Shown one piece after another: positions 34,613-45,885 of a stretch of 64,000 bases of DNA. Each line of letters begins with the position of its first letter. Position 1 is the stretch's first letter. Source of the stretch: Leptobrachium leishanense (lineage: Eukaryota; Chordata; Amphibia; Anura; Megophryidae); the NCBI GenBank assembly GCA_009667805.1, contig CM019063.1, positions 53,800,881-53,864,880 of the forward strand, given 5' to 3'. The notes below the pieces were generated by a model that worked only from the letters and a program-made list of their open reading frames with translations, did not search any database and was not told the origin of the DNA. The position numbers and the translations under genes are program-made.

Positions 34613-36253
34613 CAGTCAGGTCCAGAAATATTGGGACATCGTCACAATTCTAACATCTTTGGCTCTACACACCACCACAATGGAGTTGGAATGAAAAAAA
34701 ACACAATGTGCTTTAACTGCAGACTGTCAGCTTTAATTTGAGGGTATGTACATCCAACTCAGGTGAACAGTGTAGGACTTACAGCAGTTTGCAGATGTGC
34801 CTCCCACTTGTTAAGGGACCAAAGGTAATGGGACGATTGGCTTCTCAGCTGTTCCATGGCCAGGTGTGTGATATTCCCTCATTACCCCAATTACAATGTG
34901 CAGATAAAAGGCCCAGAGTTCATTTCAAGTGTGCTATTTGCATTTGGAATCTGTTGCTGTTAACTCTCAAGATGAGATCCAAAGAGCTGTCACTATCAGT
35001 GAAGCAAGCCATCATTAGGCTGAAGAAACAAAACAAACCCATCAGAGAGATAGCAAGAACATTAGGTTTGGCTAAAACAACTGTTTGGAACATTCTCAAA
35101 AAGAAGGAACGCACCGGTGAGCTCAGCAACACCAGGAGACCACGGAAAACAACTGTGGTGGATGACTGAAGAATTATTTCCATGGTGAAGAAAACACCCT
35201 TCACAACAGTTGGCCAGATCAAGAACACTCTCCAGGAGGTAGGTGTATGTGTGTCAAAGTCAACAATCAAGAGAAGACTTCACCAGAGTGAACACAGAGG
35301 GTTCACCACAAGATGTAAACAATTGGTGAGCCTCAAAAACAGGACGGCCAGATTAGAATTTGCCAAACAACACCTAACAAAGCCTTCGCAGTTCTGGAAC
35401 AAGATCCTATGGACAGATGAGACCAAGATCAACTTGTACCACAGTGATGGGAAGAGAAGAGTATGGAGAAGGAAAGGAACTGCACATGATCCTAAGCATA
35501 CCACCTCATCAGTGAAGCATGGTGGTGGTAGTGTCATGGCGTGGGCATGTATGGCTGCCAATGGAACTGGTTCTCTTGTATTTATTGATGATGTGACTGC
35601 TGACAAAAGCAGCAGGATGAATTCTGAAGTGTTTCGGGCAATATTATCTGCTCACATTCAGCCAAATGCTGCAGAACTCATTGGACGGCGCTTCACAGTG
35701 CAGATGGACAATGACTCAAAGCATACTGCAAAAGCAACCAAAGAGTTTTTGAAGGGACAGAAGTGGAATGTTATGCAATGGCCAAGTCAATCACCGTACC
35801 TGAATCCCATTGAGCATGCATTTCACTTGCTGAAGACAAAACTGAAGGGAAAATGCCCCAAGAACAAGCAGGAACTGAAGACAGTTGCAGTAGAGGCCTG
35901 GTAGAGCATCACCAGGGATGAAACCCAGCGTCTGGTGATGTCTATGCATTCCAGACTTCAGGCTGTGATTGACTGCAAAGGATTTGCAACCAAGTATTAA
36001 GAAGGGAAAGTTTGATTTATGATTATTATTTTGTCCCATTACCTTTGGTCCCTTAACAAGTGGGAGGCACATCTGCAAACTGCTGTAAGTCCTACACCAT
36101 TCACCTGAGTTGGATGTACATACCCTCAAATTAAAGCTGATAGTCTGCAGTTAAAGCACATTGTGTTTGTTTCATTCCAACTCCATTGTGGTGGTGTATA
36201 GAGCCAAAGATGTTAGAATTGTGTCAATGTCCCAATATTTCTGGACCTGACTG
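34613..36253 (+). mobile_element. Tc1-like transposon, full length
   Basis: Inverted repeats of about 215 bp at each end start CAGTCAGGTCCAGAAATATT. TA duplications lie within (TA)n sequence on both sides. Length is 1641 bp. It carries one transposase gene with two stops. It sits 14 bp from the next Tc1-like element. Confidence 0.95.
34972..36000 (+). pseudogene. Tc1-like transposase with two nonsense changes
   Basis: Starts MRSKELSLSV, continues into a helix-turn-helix region (REIARTLGLAKTTVWNIL) and a basic linker, and stops at a TGA (35167). The same frame resumes at once with the second DNA-binding half. WTDETK gives the first Asp, GGGSVMAWACM the central motif, QMDNDSKHTAKATKEF the second Asp, and PIEHAF the Glu. 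A TAG at 35902 precedes the C-terminal RLQAVIDCKGFATKY. Apart from the two stops the frame is continuous, about 342 codons, the normal size. The first stop may be a CpG-type decay of an Arg codon (inference). Confidence 0.92.
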
Positions 36254-36267
36254 TATATATATATATA

Positions 36268-37458
36268 CACTGAGTGGCCAGAGTATTATGAATTTTTAGG
36301 CAAATTAGCTATAATTTGGCGCTGAAGTTGCTAGAGGGCCAGACCATTATAAATAGGGAAGCGGGTTGTTTACCATGACAGTAGAAGTGATTTTTTTCTG
36401 AAGATATGGGTAAACAACGCATTTTAACAGACTTTGAACGTGGGATGATTGTTGGCGCTCGAAGCCATGGAGCAAGTATCAGCAAAACAGCAGAATTTGT
36501 TAAATGTTCAAGAGCAGCTGTTGTTAAAGTGTTTAAAGACTGGACTGTCAGCCGAAAATCTGGGTCTGAACGTGCGAATTGTCGCCGTCAGCGACTAGTC
36601 AATGTTAGGGCAGAACGGAGAGTGTCAAGACTGGTACAAGACAACAGAAGAGCAACAGTGCATCAAATTACTGCAGATCTTAATCAGGGATCCTCTCAAA
36701 TGATCTCTGAACGCACTGTTCGCTGTACACTGCATCGTATGGGATATGGAAGACGAAGGCCTGTTCCAACACTTTTGCTGTCTGCAGTTAACAAGATAAA
36801 ACGTCTCCAATTCGCACAGGAACACAAGGAGTGGACAGTCGAGCATTGGAAAAAAGTCATGTGGTCGGATGAATCACGTTTCCAGTTGTGTCATGCAGAT
36901 GGCAGAGTGAGAATTTGGTGGAAACAGCATTAAAGCAGCACCCCACATGAATGAGTACAACCCTTCAAGCTGGCGGGGCAGTGTTATGGTTTGGGGCCCT
37001 TTAATTCATGTGGAACAACGTCTGAATAGCACAACATACCAAAGCATCATTGATGATCAGGTTCATCCTATCATGTTGATGGCGTATCCCAATGGAGATG
37101 GCTACTTCCAACAAGACAATGCGCCATCATGCCACGGTGCTCGTATTGTGCAGGAGTGGTTTCAAGAACATGATGGAGAATTTACCTTGCTTAGGTGGCC
37201 ACCACAATCACTAGATCCCAATCCAACTGAGCATTTGTGGGATGAAGTTGAAAGAGCCATCAGGCAGCTGGTTCCACAACCATGAAATCTCACAGAACTG
37301 GACAGTGCTATTCATCAGGCCCATGCGTGTCAGATACCTCGCATCACCTTTCAACATCTCGTGGAGTCAATGCCAAGAAGAATCGCCGCAGTATTGAAGG
37401 CAAAAGGTGGCCCAACCAAGTACTGATGGGGTGGTCATAATAATCTGGCCACTCAGTG
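36268..37458 (+). mobile_element. Tc1-like transposon, second family
   Basis: Short inverted repeats start CACTGAGTGGCCAGA and end TCTGGCCACTCAGTG, flanked by TA. Length is 1191 bp. It differs in sequence from the neighbour at 34.6 kb and has a different transposase. Confidence 0.93.
36406..37426 (+). pseudogene. Tc1/mariner transposase, second family, inactivated
   Basis: MGKQRILTDFERGMIVGARS opens a helix-turn-helix domain, followed by a second one with TVRCTLHRMGYGRRRP. WSDESRF has the first catalytic Asp, YFQQDNAPSCHG the second, and PNPTEHLWDEVERAI the Glu. One frame change occurs just after the first Asp (near 36930-36950) and one TGA lies at 37283. The C terminus ends KAKGGPTKY. All three catalytic residues are still encoded. 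Confidence 0.92.
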
Positions 37459-38133
37459 TATATACACAGTATTTTTTTCTCTCCCTGCTGCAGGACACAG
37501 TGATATCAGTAATTTGATGTTTTTTTTAGTCTGTTAGAAATAGTTATCTTTATGTATACAATATTATGCACAAGATACTATTAGAACCTGCTAGGGGTTA
37601 CATTTGGAAAGTTTGGCAGCTCATAAAATCATGTGCTGGGGAGTTGCCATGGTTACCTGATTGTATACATTGGCTGTTTTCCGCTAGAAAATTAATAACA
37701 CTAGGGAAATCCAAATTAAGGGCAGAAGTGACTGTTGTGACAATGTAGCAGCTTAGATGCTGATGGAATGCCTGTATTTGTGTTTTTACCAGCTTTTGGT
37801 TTGCAATTTGTAAGTCAGGTGACATCACAGGCAGGCGCCGCGCAGGCAGGCTGAGTGTCCACACCTGCATGACTGATACACGAGGAGGAAAGGGTTAAAT
37901 GGCTTTGAGATTTCTTTATATATGTTTAGTGATTTATAGAGTACATGTCCTGATGAAAGAAATGTAGAATTTCTGACACGTTGACTGTTTGAAGCACGTG
38001 CATTAAATTGTTTTGTTTGCTTAAAAGTCCCAGGAGTGACGTTATGTTTTGGATATGCTGAATAATTGCTGACCAGAGCACCGGGCAATGCTACAATGAA
38101 GTCCTCGAGTGCAAGAAAGATCTGCTTTTTTAT
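37459..38133. other. Unassigned single-copy-looking DNA
   Basis: No repeat or gene recognised. 38125-38133 (CTTTTTTAT) is the left target duplication of the next element. Confidence 0.45.
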
Positions 38134-39354
38134 GGGTTTGGGTTGAAATCCCTACAACCAGGTTCCCTAATGACAAAATCCCGACAGCCAACTTCCCTAC
38201 ACAGACAACTCCCTTACAGCCAACTTCCCTACACAGACAACTCCCTGACGGCCAACTTTCAGACATCCAAAATCCCAGCGGCTAACACTAACCCTACTCC
38301 CTAACCCCCTAAACCTAGCCCTAACCTCCCAAACCTAGCCCTAACTCCCCAAACCTAGCCCTAACCCCCTAAACCTAGCCCTACCCCCCTAAACCTAACC
38401 CTAACCCCTAAACCTAGCCCTAACCCTAACCCCCTAAACCTAACCCTAACCCCTAAACTTATCCCTAGCCCCTAAACCTATCCCTAACCGCCTAACCCTA
38501 GCCCTAACCCTAACCCCCCTAAACCTAGCCCTAATCTCCCTAAACCTAGACCTAACCCCCTAAACCTAGCCCTAACCCTAACCCCCTAAACCTAGCCCTA
38601 ACCCCTCCAAACCTAGCCTTAACCCCCCTAAATGTAGCCCTAAACCCCCATAAACCCCCTAAACCTAACCATAACCCTAACCCCCTAAACCTAGCCCTAA
38701 CCCCTCTAAACCTAGCCCTAACCCTAACCCCCCTAAATATAGCCCTAAACCCCCCTAAACCTAGCCATAACCCTAACCCCACTAAATCTAGCCCTACCCT
38801 AACCCCACTGAACCTAGCCCTAACCCCCTAAACCTAGCCATAACCCTAACCCCCTTAAACCTAGCCCTAACCCCCCTAAACCTAGCCCTAACCCCCTAAA
38901 CCTAGCCCTAACCCCCCTAAACCTAGACCTAACACCCTAAATATAACCCTAAACCCCCCTAAACCTAGCCATAACCCTAACCCCACTAAATCTAGCCCTA
39001 CCCTAACCCCACTAAACCTAGCCCTAACCATAACCCCCTAAACCTAGCTCTAAACCCGCCTAAACCTAGCCATAACCCTAACCCCCCTAAACCTAGCCAT
39101 AACCCTAACCCCACTAAACCTAGCCCTACCCTAACCCCACTAAACCTAGCCCTACCCTAACCCCACTAAACCTAGACCTAAGCCTAACTCCCTAAGGGTT
39201 AGGGTGTTAGTATTAGGGTTAGCCACTGGGATTTTGGATGTCTGGAAGTTGGCCGTGTAGGCAACTTGGTATGTCCGGCACTTGTTCTGTCTGGAAGTTG
39301 GCTGTCGGGATGTTGGCATCAGGGAACCTGTCTGTAGGATTTTGTCCGGCACCC
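38134..39354 (-). mobile_element. TIR element with telomere-like core, copy 2
   Basis: Inverted relative to copy 1. It starts GGGTTTGGGTTGAAATCCC and ends with the complement of GGGTGCCGGACAAAATCC. The flanks are a perfect 9-bp duplication, CTTTTTTAT (38125-38133 and 39355-39363). The core (38285-39215) consists of cctaaccccctaaacctagc-type units, the C-rich strand of a telomere-like repeat, and is about 300 bp longer than in copy 1. No ORF apart from repeat by-products. Confidence 0.85.
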
Positions 39355-39360
39355 CTTTTT

Positions 39361-39363
39361 TAT

Positions 39364-39394
<31 letters not shown>

Positions 39395-39595
39395 TTCATA
39401 TATTTAAACCAGTACCACATTTTTATTTTAAATACATTACACATTTTACTTTTATTTCAGCAGAGTTACAGCCTGCGTACCAGGGACTGTGTGTAGGCGG
39501 AGCTGGAGCCTCAAAGGAAAATTATTGAGGACAATAAGAGAATCTGAAGGGCTTGAGGAACATGCGAGAAAAATGTATTAAAAGGAGATTATTAA
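39361..39595. other. (TA)n microsatellite and possible short exon
   Basis: 39365-39388 is (TA)n. At 39440-39462 a pyrimidine-rich run ends tttcagcag, followed by an open 22-codon stretch (ELQPAYQGLCVGG...) to a TGA at 39528. It has the form of a terminal exon acceptor, but chance is a good explanation. Confidence 0.2.
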
Positions 39596-39599
39596 TATT

Positions 39600-40650
39600 G
39601 TCCTTTATTTATATTGCGCCACCTATTCTGCAGCGCTTTACAAGATCAGTGGTAAAACTGTATTTTATCAGTGTAAATTCATACCGTTCACCTGTATTTT
39701 AGCGTCAGAAATCACATTCACTCCAAATACGTATCACTGGCAGCTTTGTATCACCTCACCGTCGATAATCATATGCATCTATGCTGATGTTTGGTGATAG
39801 TGCTTTATTGGACGTGTTTGCTTGACACTCTGGCAGTGACATGGTTAATCCTAGAGTGCGAACTGATCTGGTTAATGGTGGAACTTCAAGGGGTTAACAT
39901 TGTAACGGACATCCTGGCAGTGAAAAGGTCCCACACATGCACAGTGGCACTTGTATTGCTGCATCTAGGCTGATGGCACCTCAGGGGTTAAATGCACAAC
40001 GGTTACAGACGGGGCAATTTGTGTGACACCAATGTAGGTTCTGGAGTTGCCACGGGCTCCATAAATCTCCCCTCTGACTTCTGAATAATTTACAAAACTA
40101 TTATTTCTGTTGGGTTTCCAGATCATTTACAAACGCTAAAATACAGTTTTACAAGATCAGTGTGCAAAGGGTTAATACATTAGAATACCACACATGGATG
40201 ATATGGCCTGATTCAGGGGGTCCCTGTTCCCAAGGGAATTTACAATCTATGAGACGTACAAGTATTTTGTGAGGTCGGCACATCCATATGGTTAGGTGTT
40301 TTGCCCAAGGACACTCGCTGGTGGCGTCTTCTGAGTGGATCGAGTCGTCTTTCCATGACTGTAGATCAGTGACCTGGTGGTTTGATTGAACCCGCTTCTC
40401 GTAAAGTCGAGACTTACTTCTCCACAGTTGTATTGGAGGGATGTGCTGAACGGGATTTGACTTGCTTCTCCACGGTTGAAGGGCAGAGAAGTCACCACTG
40501 GACTCCACAGCCAATATTGTGTGGTGGTGAGTACATACCGTTAGGTGTCTTGCCCAAGAACACTTACTGGAGAGGTGCTCTGGCCGGGATTCCAACCTGG
40601 GTCTCTACGGTTGTAGAGCCGTGATGTTACCTCTACTCCATCCAGCCGGT
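39600..40650 (-). mobile_element. Composite SINE with LINE-type 3' tail, interrupted
   Basis: Read on the minus strand: a tRNA-like head (A-box region tggagtagaggtaac, B-box-like ggttggaatcc) at 40650-40570, a body with repeated gtgtccttgggcaaaacacc-type segments, a tagattgtaaattcccttgg segment, and a tail tgtaaagcgctgcagaatag. The tail matches LINE ends at 16.4 and 61.9 kb. A 499-bp TIR element splits it (next entry). A shorter relative lies at 55.2 kb. Confidence 0.75.
39653..40151. mobile_element. Small TIR element with 11-12-bp target duplication
   Basis: Ends TAAAACTGTATTTTA and TAAAATACAGTTTTA. The flanks CAAGATCAGTGG (39641-39652) and CAAGATCAGTGT (40152-40163) match at 11 of 12 bases. 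The paralogous SINE at 55.2 kb reads straight through here (cgatcagtgtacaagg), giving an empty site. The duplication length suggests a Mutator-like source (inference). No ORF. Confidence 0.75.
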
Positions 40651-41136
40651 AAGATTATATGAACAAACAAAGTAACCTGTGACCAGAAAGGGCTCAGGGT
40701 GCATGGGCTGAATGCTTTTGGGTGGATACTGGTACAAAAAACGTTATCACGCAACACTGAAAAATGTTCTGCTGCCCTCCTCCAACCTGCCCCCCTAGGC
40801 CAAGGCCTAGTTAGTCTATGCATGAATACACTACTGTCTCTTCCATGAAAGACAGTTGTCTCCAATATATGTGCTCATGATGATGATTTAATGATACAAA
40901 ACCTCAAAACACATAAAGGGAGCCAACTGCTAGGCTCCCCAAAAGAACCAAGAGTGCTAGGATTTCTCTGGTGTATGTTGTGGTTTTTGACTTAAAGATG
41001 AAAAATTAGAAACATAAGCAATGTCACTTAAAATGCCATCTATGCTCTCATGGTGCATGTAATAAAAAAAACCTGTAGTACAAACATTCAAATAATAAGC
41101 CAAATTTGTCATTTTATATGTCTCTATCAGGGTTAT
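40651..41136. other. Unassigned
   Basis: No repeat family or gene recognised in this stretch. Confidence 0.4.
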
Positions 41137-41312
41137 TCAGAGAAAGGTGAAACCCAGGAGAACTGGCAGGAGAAGAGAACAATCTAGACCAAATAGCCAA
41201 TTTGAAAAGTGAGATAAATGGGAGAATTTTTCTGGTTTGGCTATTTTGACCTAGAATTTTCACTTGTCCAGTCATTCTCCAGAGTCTCACCTCTAGCGAA
41301 TAGACCTGTATA
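41137..41312. mobile_element. Short TIR MITE
   Basis: GGTTATTCAGAGAAAGGTGA at the left is roughly complementary to tctcacctctagcgaataga at the right; the arms continue with aggagaactgg and ccagtcattctcc. About 175 bp, no ORF. The ends resemble the GGTTATTCA family. Confidence 0.6.
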
Positions 41313-41369
41313 TGATCATTGCCAGATGCAACGAAAAATGAAATGTAATGTGACTGAAACACAGAAGGG

Positions 41370-41685
41370 GTTATTCAGATAGCAACGAAATGTCACCAAC
41401 ATTTCGGTTCTCTTTTGTTCCCCGCACTTCTGGGAATCAAATTCCCCGACCCTGCAGCCAGCATTCACCGCAGGTCCCTAAAGTGCAGTGAAAAGAAGGC
41501 GAGCAGATCTGAAAAATTGCTATTACGACCCGAAACGCCACTGAAAACCCACCGAACCTACCCGACGATCCGTCGCAAACACATCTGAACAAAGCCGACG
41601 ATCTGCCCAACACAGCTCTGACAAGCCGATGAATGGGGTAAAAAAGAACAAAAACAGGGGCGTGTCTGGCTGTGCGAGGGAGCAG
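41370..41685. mobile_element. GGTTATTCAGA-type MITE, 5' part
   Basis: GGGGTTATTCAGATAGC with the subterminal hairpin (gcaacgaaatgt and acatttcggttctc) and ttccccgcacttctgggaatc matches the first 300 bp of the 13.77-kb copy. It ends abruptly where the LINE at 41.69 kb begins. Confidence 0.75.
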
Positions 41686-41689
41686 AAGT

Positions 41690-42075
41690 GGAAGAAAGAA
41701 AATTTAGCTTAAAGCATAGGAAGGGTTATTTTACGGTGAGAACAATAAAGCTGTGGAATTCTCTGCCTGTTGAGGTGGTTGGGTCAGAGTCTGTACAGAC
41801 TTTTAAAAAACGACTGGATGACTTCCTGCAGACACAGAATATTAAGGGTTATAATATTTAATATGTGGGTAAAAGCTTCTTGATCCAAGGAGAAATCTGA
41901 CTGCCATTCTGGGGTCAAGAAGGAATTTTTTCCCAGTATGTTGCATATTGGCAAGCATTTCAGACTGGGTTTTTTGCCTTCTTTTGGATCAACAGCAGTA
42001 GGTTATGTGGGAGAGGCTGAACCCGATGGACGCATGTCTTTTTTCAGCCTATATAACTATGTAACTATGTAAGTG
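41690..42075 (+). pseudogene. CR1/L2-like LINE 3' end, second copy
   Basis: Encodes ERKFSLKHRKGYFTVRTIKL and LWNSLPVEVVGSESVQTFKK, as in the 15.3-kb copy, with a few differences. The 3' UTR matches too (ctgccattctggggtcaaga). The tail is tatgtaactatgtaa near 42055-42070, the expected short repeat. 5'-truncated close to the end of the ORF, so the 14-codon repeat region is not present here. Confidence 0.85.
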
Positions 42076-43130
42076 TTTAGACAGAGCTCCGGGTGCTATT
42101 GATGTGGGGGGGGGGGTTTCTACCAGGATTCCTCTCGTTTTTTTGCCCCTTTCTGGGAGTCCCTACACTGCTGGACATAAGGAGGAATGCTCTGGAGCCT
42201 GATCTGCTCCCCCCTCCAGAGCTCAGCTGAGATCGAGACCCTTCTTCCAGGCGACTGCGTTCTACTGGCGGCCATTTTGGGGCCTACTGCCTGGCTCTTT
42301 GCGGCCTACTCCTCGCAGCCCATGCCTCCCACTGTGGTGCTCCAGTACCCAGGCCATCGGTTGCCAAGAGATCGGATGATGGCGGGCCCCCATCTTCTGG
42401 CCATGGCGACTGTCCCTACAGCAGAGTCGCTAGGGGAGGACATGGAATGGCGGCGGTTGCCGTGCCCTCCTCCTGTTAGAGGCCTTGAACCGTATTTGAT
42501 GACCTGGAGGAGTGCATGCGACTGCTACCTGAGGATGACGGGCGCCTGCTGACAAGAGGCTCCTGGCACAAGGTGATGGAGGTGTTACGTGGAGGCCGGA
42601 GGAAGGTAGATGAAGCCCTGACTGAATGCAAGTGAGAGCCACCTTGCCTGCTGGCTGTGAGATGGCCTCCCCTGTTAAGGAAGCAGACCGCTCCGATGAG
42701 GATGATCCGGTACCTGTGGAGGAAACAATGGGAGTTGTTGTCCCTGAGGCGCCTCCTGCGTACCCACTGCTGCAGGCTGGAGTGGAGGAGTTGCCGGGCG
42801 ATGGAGATCATTCCTTTGGTGAGCAGCGCAGTGTGACTTAGTCACCCGCCATGATCTCAGCCGGGATTGCTCCACCATGGAGACTACCTGTACGGCGTAC
42901 CCTTCAGAGAGGAACCGTTCTAGCTGGAGCTACCCAACGCATGCCCTTGTCTCCCCTACATTCCCCTTATAGAGCAGGCACACTCGAGGAGAAAACGGGG
43001 CCTGAGCGAGACCTGCAATGCCTCTCCCATGTTATGCTGGGCTCATGGCACCTCCTCCGTTCAGAGACACAGGCTGAGGCAACTACGCTACCCTAACTGC
43101 CGTGCTGTCCCCCCCCCCGATTTTTGCAAA
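42076..43130. other. GC-rich unclassified sequence with short open frames
   Basis: Clearly GC-richer than the surroundings. A plus-strand frame (42489-42635) reads VFDDLEECMRLLPEDDG then a Trp- and Arg-rich segment ending DEALTECK, which looks protein-like. A different frame (42187-42552) is open upstream. The structure could be a decayed retroelement 5' region or gag-like ORF. I do not recognise it. Confidence 0.35.
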
Positions 43131-43898
43131 GTAACCTGAATGCTTTTTCTGTCTTTGTCTCTCCCTTCCCTTTCCCCCACTATGCTTGTCCGCCAGAGAC
43201 GCATTTTGCTGACATGGAGGACTCCAGATGACTTCTTTTCCAGCCGCAGAGTTTTATGTTTGTGACGCTGCTTTTAGTTTGCTATTTGCTTTTTTCTGAG
43301 TCCCCCCCTTCACTGATTACTGCTGTAGACCCTCGGCTATTTTTGGCAGACTCAGATGACTCTTTGATATTCCCCGGCTGGGGAAACTCTTTATTTTCTC
43401 CTGCTTCTTAAATGTTCTACAATGACTTTGGTTGTTTTGCTGTCCCCCTTTTTTTTTTGTTTAATTTGGCTACTTCAGGATATCTCGGGGAGCACGGCTG
43501 CAACCTGGTGCCCAACTTGGTCCCCGAGTGCCCGGGCCTGAGTGCCATTTACCCACCATGGCCTCCCCACAGTCTTTGTGGCTGTATGGGAATACGCCAT
43601 GGCAGGCACAATCTTGGCCTTTGCCATCTCCCCCCCCCTTTATTTTTATTTATTTATTTTTCCCTCTCTCCCTCCCCCTTCCCCCCTTTTATGCTAGATG
43701 TTTTCAGCTGACTTTCTCTTATTTTCGTGTAATGTGTTCATGCAGTGCTTGCGATTTGTTCATTCTTTATCTTTGAGACTCACATTTTTACAGCTCACAT
43801 GAGTTGGTCCTGCGCGACCACTCCTCGCTTATTTTTTGATGACATATACTGGCCCTGCGAGGCCTATTTCTATGTACACATTTCGCTGACTGTCTTGC
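43131..43898. other. Unclassified, pyrimidine-rich patches
   Basis: C/T-rich runs near 43130-43180, 43260-43330 and 43627-43690 separate mixed sequence. It may continue the same unknown element as the previous entry. No gene assigned. Confidence 0.35.
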
Positions 43899-44093
43899 AT
43901 ATTATTAAAAACTTAATACATAAAAAAATAGAACAAAAACGATTGAAACTCAAAAAATTCAAACGCTGTTTGCAATAATCTACTAGACAAAAATGTCTGG
44001 AATTAACATATAAGATGCTATGAGAAAAGATGCCGAAAAAAAAAAGAGACATTTTGCTGCAAATTAAAAGAATAGACGGTTTATTAGATACTA
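43899..44093. mobile_element. GGTTATTCAGAGAG-type MITE fragment
   Basis: attcaaacgctgtttgcaat, aaaaatgtctggaatta, acatataagatgctatg and gacggtttattagatac match internal parts of the 13.77-kb copy. Truncated on the right by the Helitron end. Confidence 0.65.
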
Positions 44094-45010
44094 GTTGTTA
44101 AGCCTGCCCGGAGGGCAGTCTAGTGTTGTCGCAGCTCAGAATTCATGTCCACATATTTGTTTTTCCAATGTCCTATCCAACAGTATCTCCATATATAAAT
44201 GTGTTTGTAATGCATCTGGCGCCATCCCATCTGCAACAGGAGGGCCGAGTGAGCAGCTGTGATGGGTGCACGTGCAGCTGACAAGACATTACAAAGGCAT
44301 TTATATATTAGAGCAGGATATATTTGCCCCCAGCTCACAGGGATATATTACCCCAGCTCACATGGATATATTGCCCCAGCTCACATGGATATATTGCCCC
44401 CAACTCACATGGATATATTTGCCCCCAGCTCACATTGATATATTTGCCCCCAGCTCACATGGATATATTTGCCCCCAGCTCACATGGATATATTTGCCCC
44501 TGCACACACATGAATATATTGCCCCAGCTCACATGGATATATTGCCCCAGGCCAGCTCACATGAATATATTGCCCCAGGCCAGCTCACATGAATATTTTA
44601 CCCCAGGCCAGCTCACATGGATATATTGCCCCAGCTCACCTGGATATTTTGCCACCCAGCTCACATGGATATATTGCCCCCAGCTCACATGGATATATTG
44701 CCCCCAGCTCATGCATGGATATATTGTCCCAGCTCACCTGGATATATTGCCCCAGCTCACATGGATATATTGCCCCCAACTCACCTGGATATATTGCCCC
44801 AGGCCAGCTCACCTGGATATATTGCTCCTGCTCACCTGGATATATTGCCTGAGGCCAGCTCACCTGGATATATTGCCCCAGCTAACCTGGATATATTGCC
44901 CCAGCTCACCTGGATATATTGCCCCAGGCCAGCTCACCGGGATACATTGCCCCAGCTCACCTGGATATATTGCCCCAGCTCACATGGATATATTTTGTGG
45001 ATAGTCAACG
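44094..45010 (-). mobile_element. Helitron-like element with minisatellite
   Basis: On the minus strand it ends with the hairpin CTGCCCTCCGGGCAG, then GCTTAACAACTAG followed by T, a Helitron-type 3' terminus. The interior is the minisatellite 44316-45000. The 5' TC end was not located. The same hairpin (ctgccctctgggcag) follows the minisatellite at 61.48 kb. Confidence 0.6.
44316..45000 (-). repeat. Minisatellite, inverse of the 33.4-kb array
   Basis: About 27 units of gatatattgccccagctcaca, some with an added aggcc. It is the reverse complement of the unit at 33.4 kb, consistent with the element lying in the opposite orientation. Confidence 0.9.
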
Positions 45011-45590
45011 GAGCACCAGCGAACTGGATGTACGATTAGTAACTATACATGTCCAATAAAATGTCTTCTAATCCATCCAAAGAAAAACCCCTCCTCCGAA
45101 TGAAAGAAATTTCTGTGGAAGAGAAGGGATATAATAGCGCAGTATGTCGGTCCACCATAAGAGGAAAGTAAAGCGGTCGTAGTCCTACTCACATGCTATT
45201 GAGCCTGACCTCGGCTCTAGGATGGATAGCAATTATGGGTCTTCAAAAGATGTTCAAGTGCCCATATACCCGCAATAGGATTCTTCAAACACTTTCCCCT
45301 GCAGTGGATCAGAAAAATACCAACGCACTTTCTGGTGCAATACCGTTTTAAAAAATAATGATAGAGTGGGTACTCAGAAAAGGTTACACTCACATGTTAA
45401 TGAGGCGCATTGGCTCCAAGATGTCGCATAGGAATATTAAGACAATTCCAAAACATTCTCTTAATCGCGTTTCAGGAAGCAGCAGTAGTTAAAAATAAAT
45501 TTATTGATACATAAAATATATTACCAGAACACGTTTCGCTCCTCAGAGCTTCTTCAGCTGGTATCCTGGATCCTGGACGTTCAGATAACA
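45011..45590. other. Dispersed-repeat-like sequence
   Basis: 45525-45570 has cgtttcgctcctcagagctt followed by cttcagctgg, a short phrase I associate with vertebrate dispersed repeats. The rest is unassigned. Confidence 0.35.
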
Positions 45591-45885
45591 CCATCTTTTC
45601 AAAGACGTTAAAATTATGCGCGCAAAAGTCGTTCTTAAAAAGCTGCGCATCGATTGTAATACCATTTGCGTACCAGCGCACAAACGCATTTGCGCTCACA
45701 ATGTTAAGAATGGGATGCGCGCACGAACTTGCGTTCGCGCAGGGTTCGCGCAGGGTCACTCGCGTTAGACGTTAACGTGCATCGTATGCGCGAACGTCGT
45801 AATACGACGGTCGTTCAGCGTGAAGGGTTTTGCCCCTCGCGTTAATGCGCAAAAAAGTGCGCAAAGAATGTAATAGTGCCCCATC
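45591..45885. mobile_element. CpG-rich MITE fragment (attgtaatacc family)
   Basis: attgtaataccatttgcgta, cagcgcacaaacgcatttgc and tgcgctcacaatgttaag match the element at 51.6 kb. The right end aatgtaatagtgcccca resembles that element's end. The left end is missing. Confidence 0.6.

Noticed and set aside
39440..39528. Terminal exon of a host gene
   Set aside because: Acceptor-like and open for 22 codons, but no partner exon, poly-A signal or known motif; kept only as a low-confidence note.
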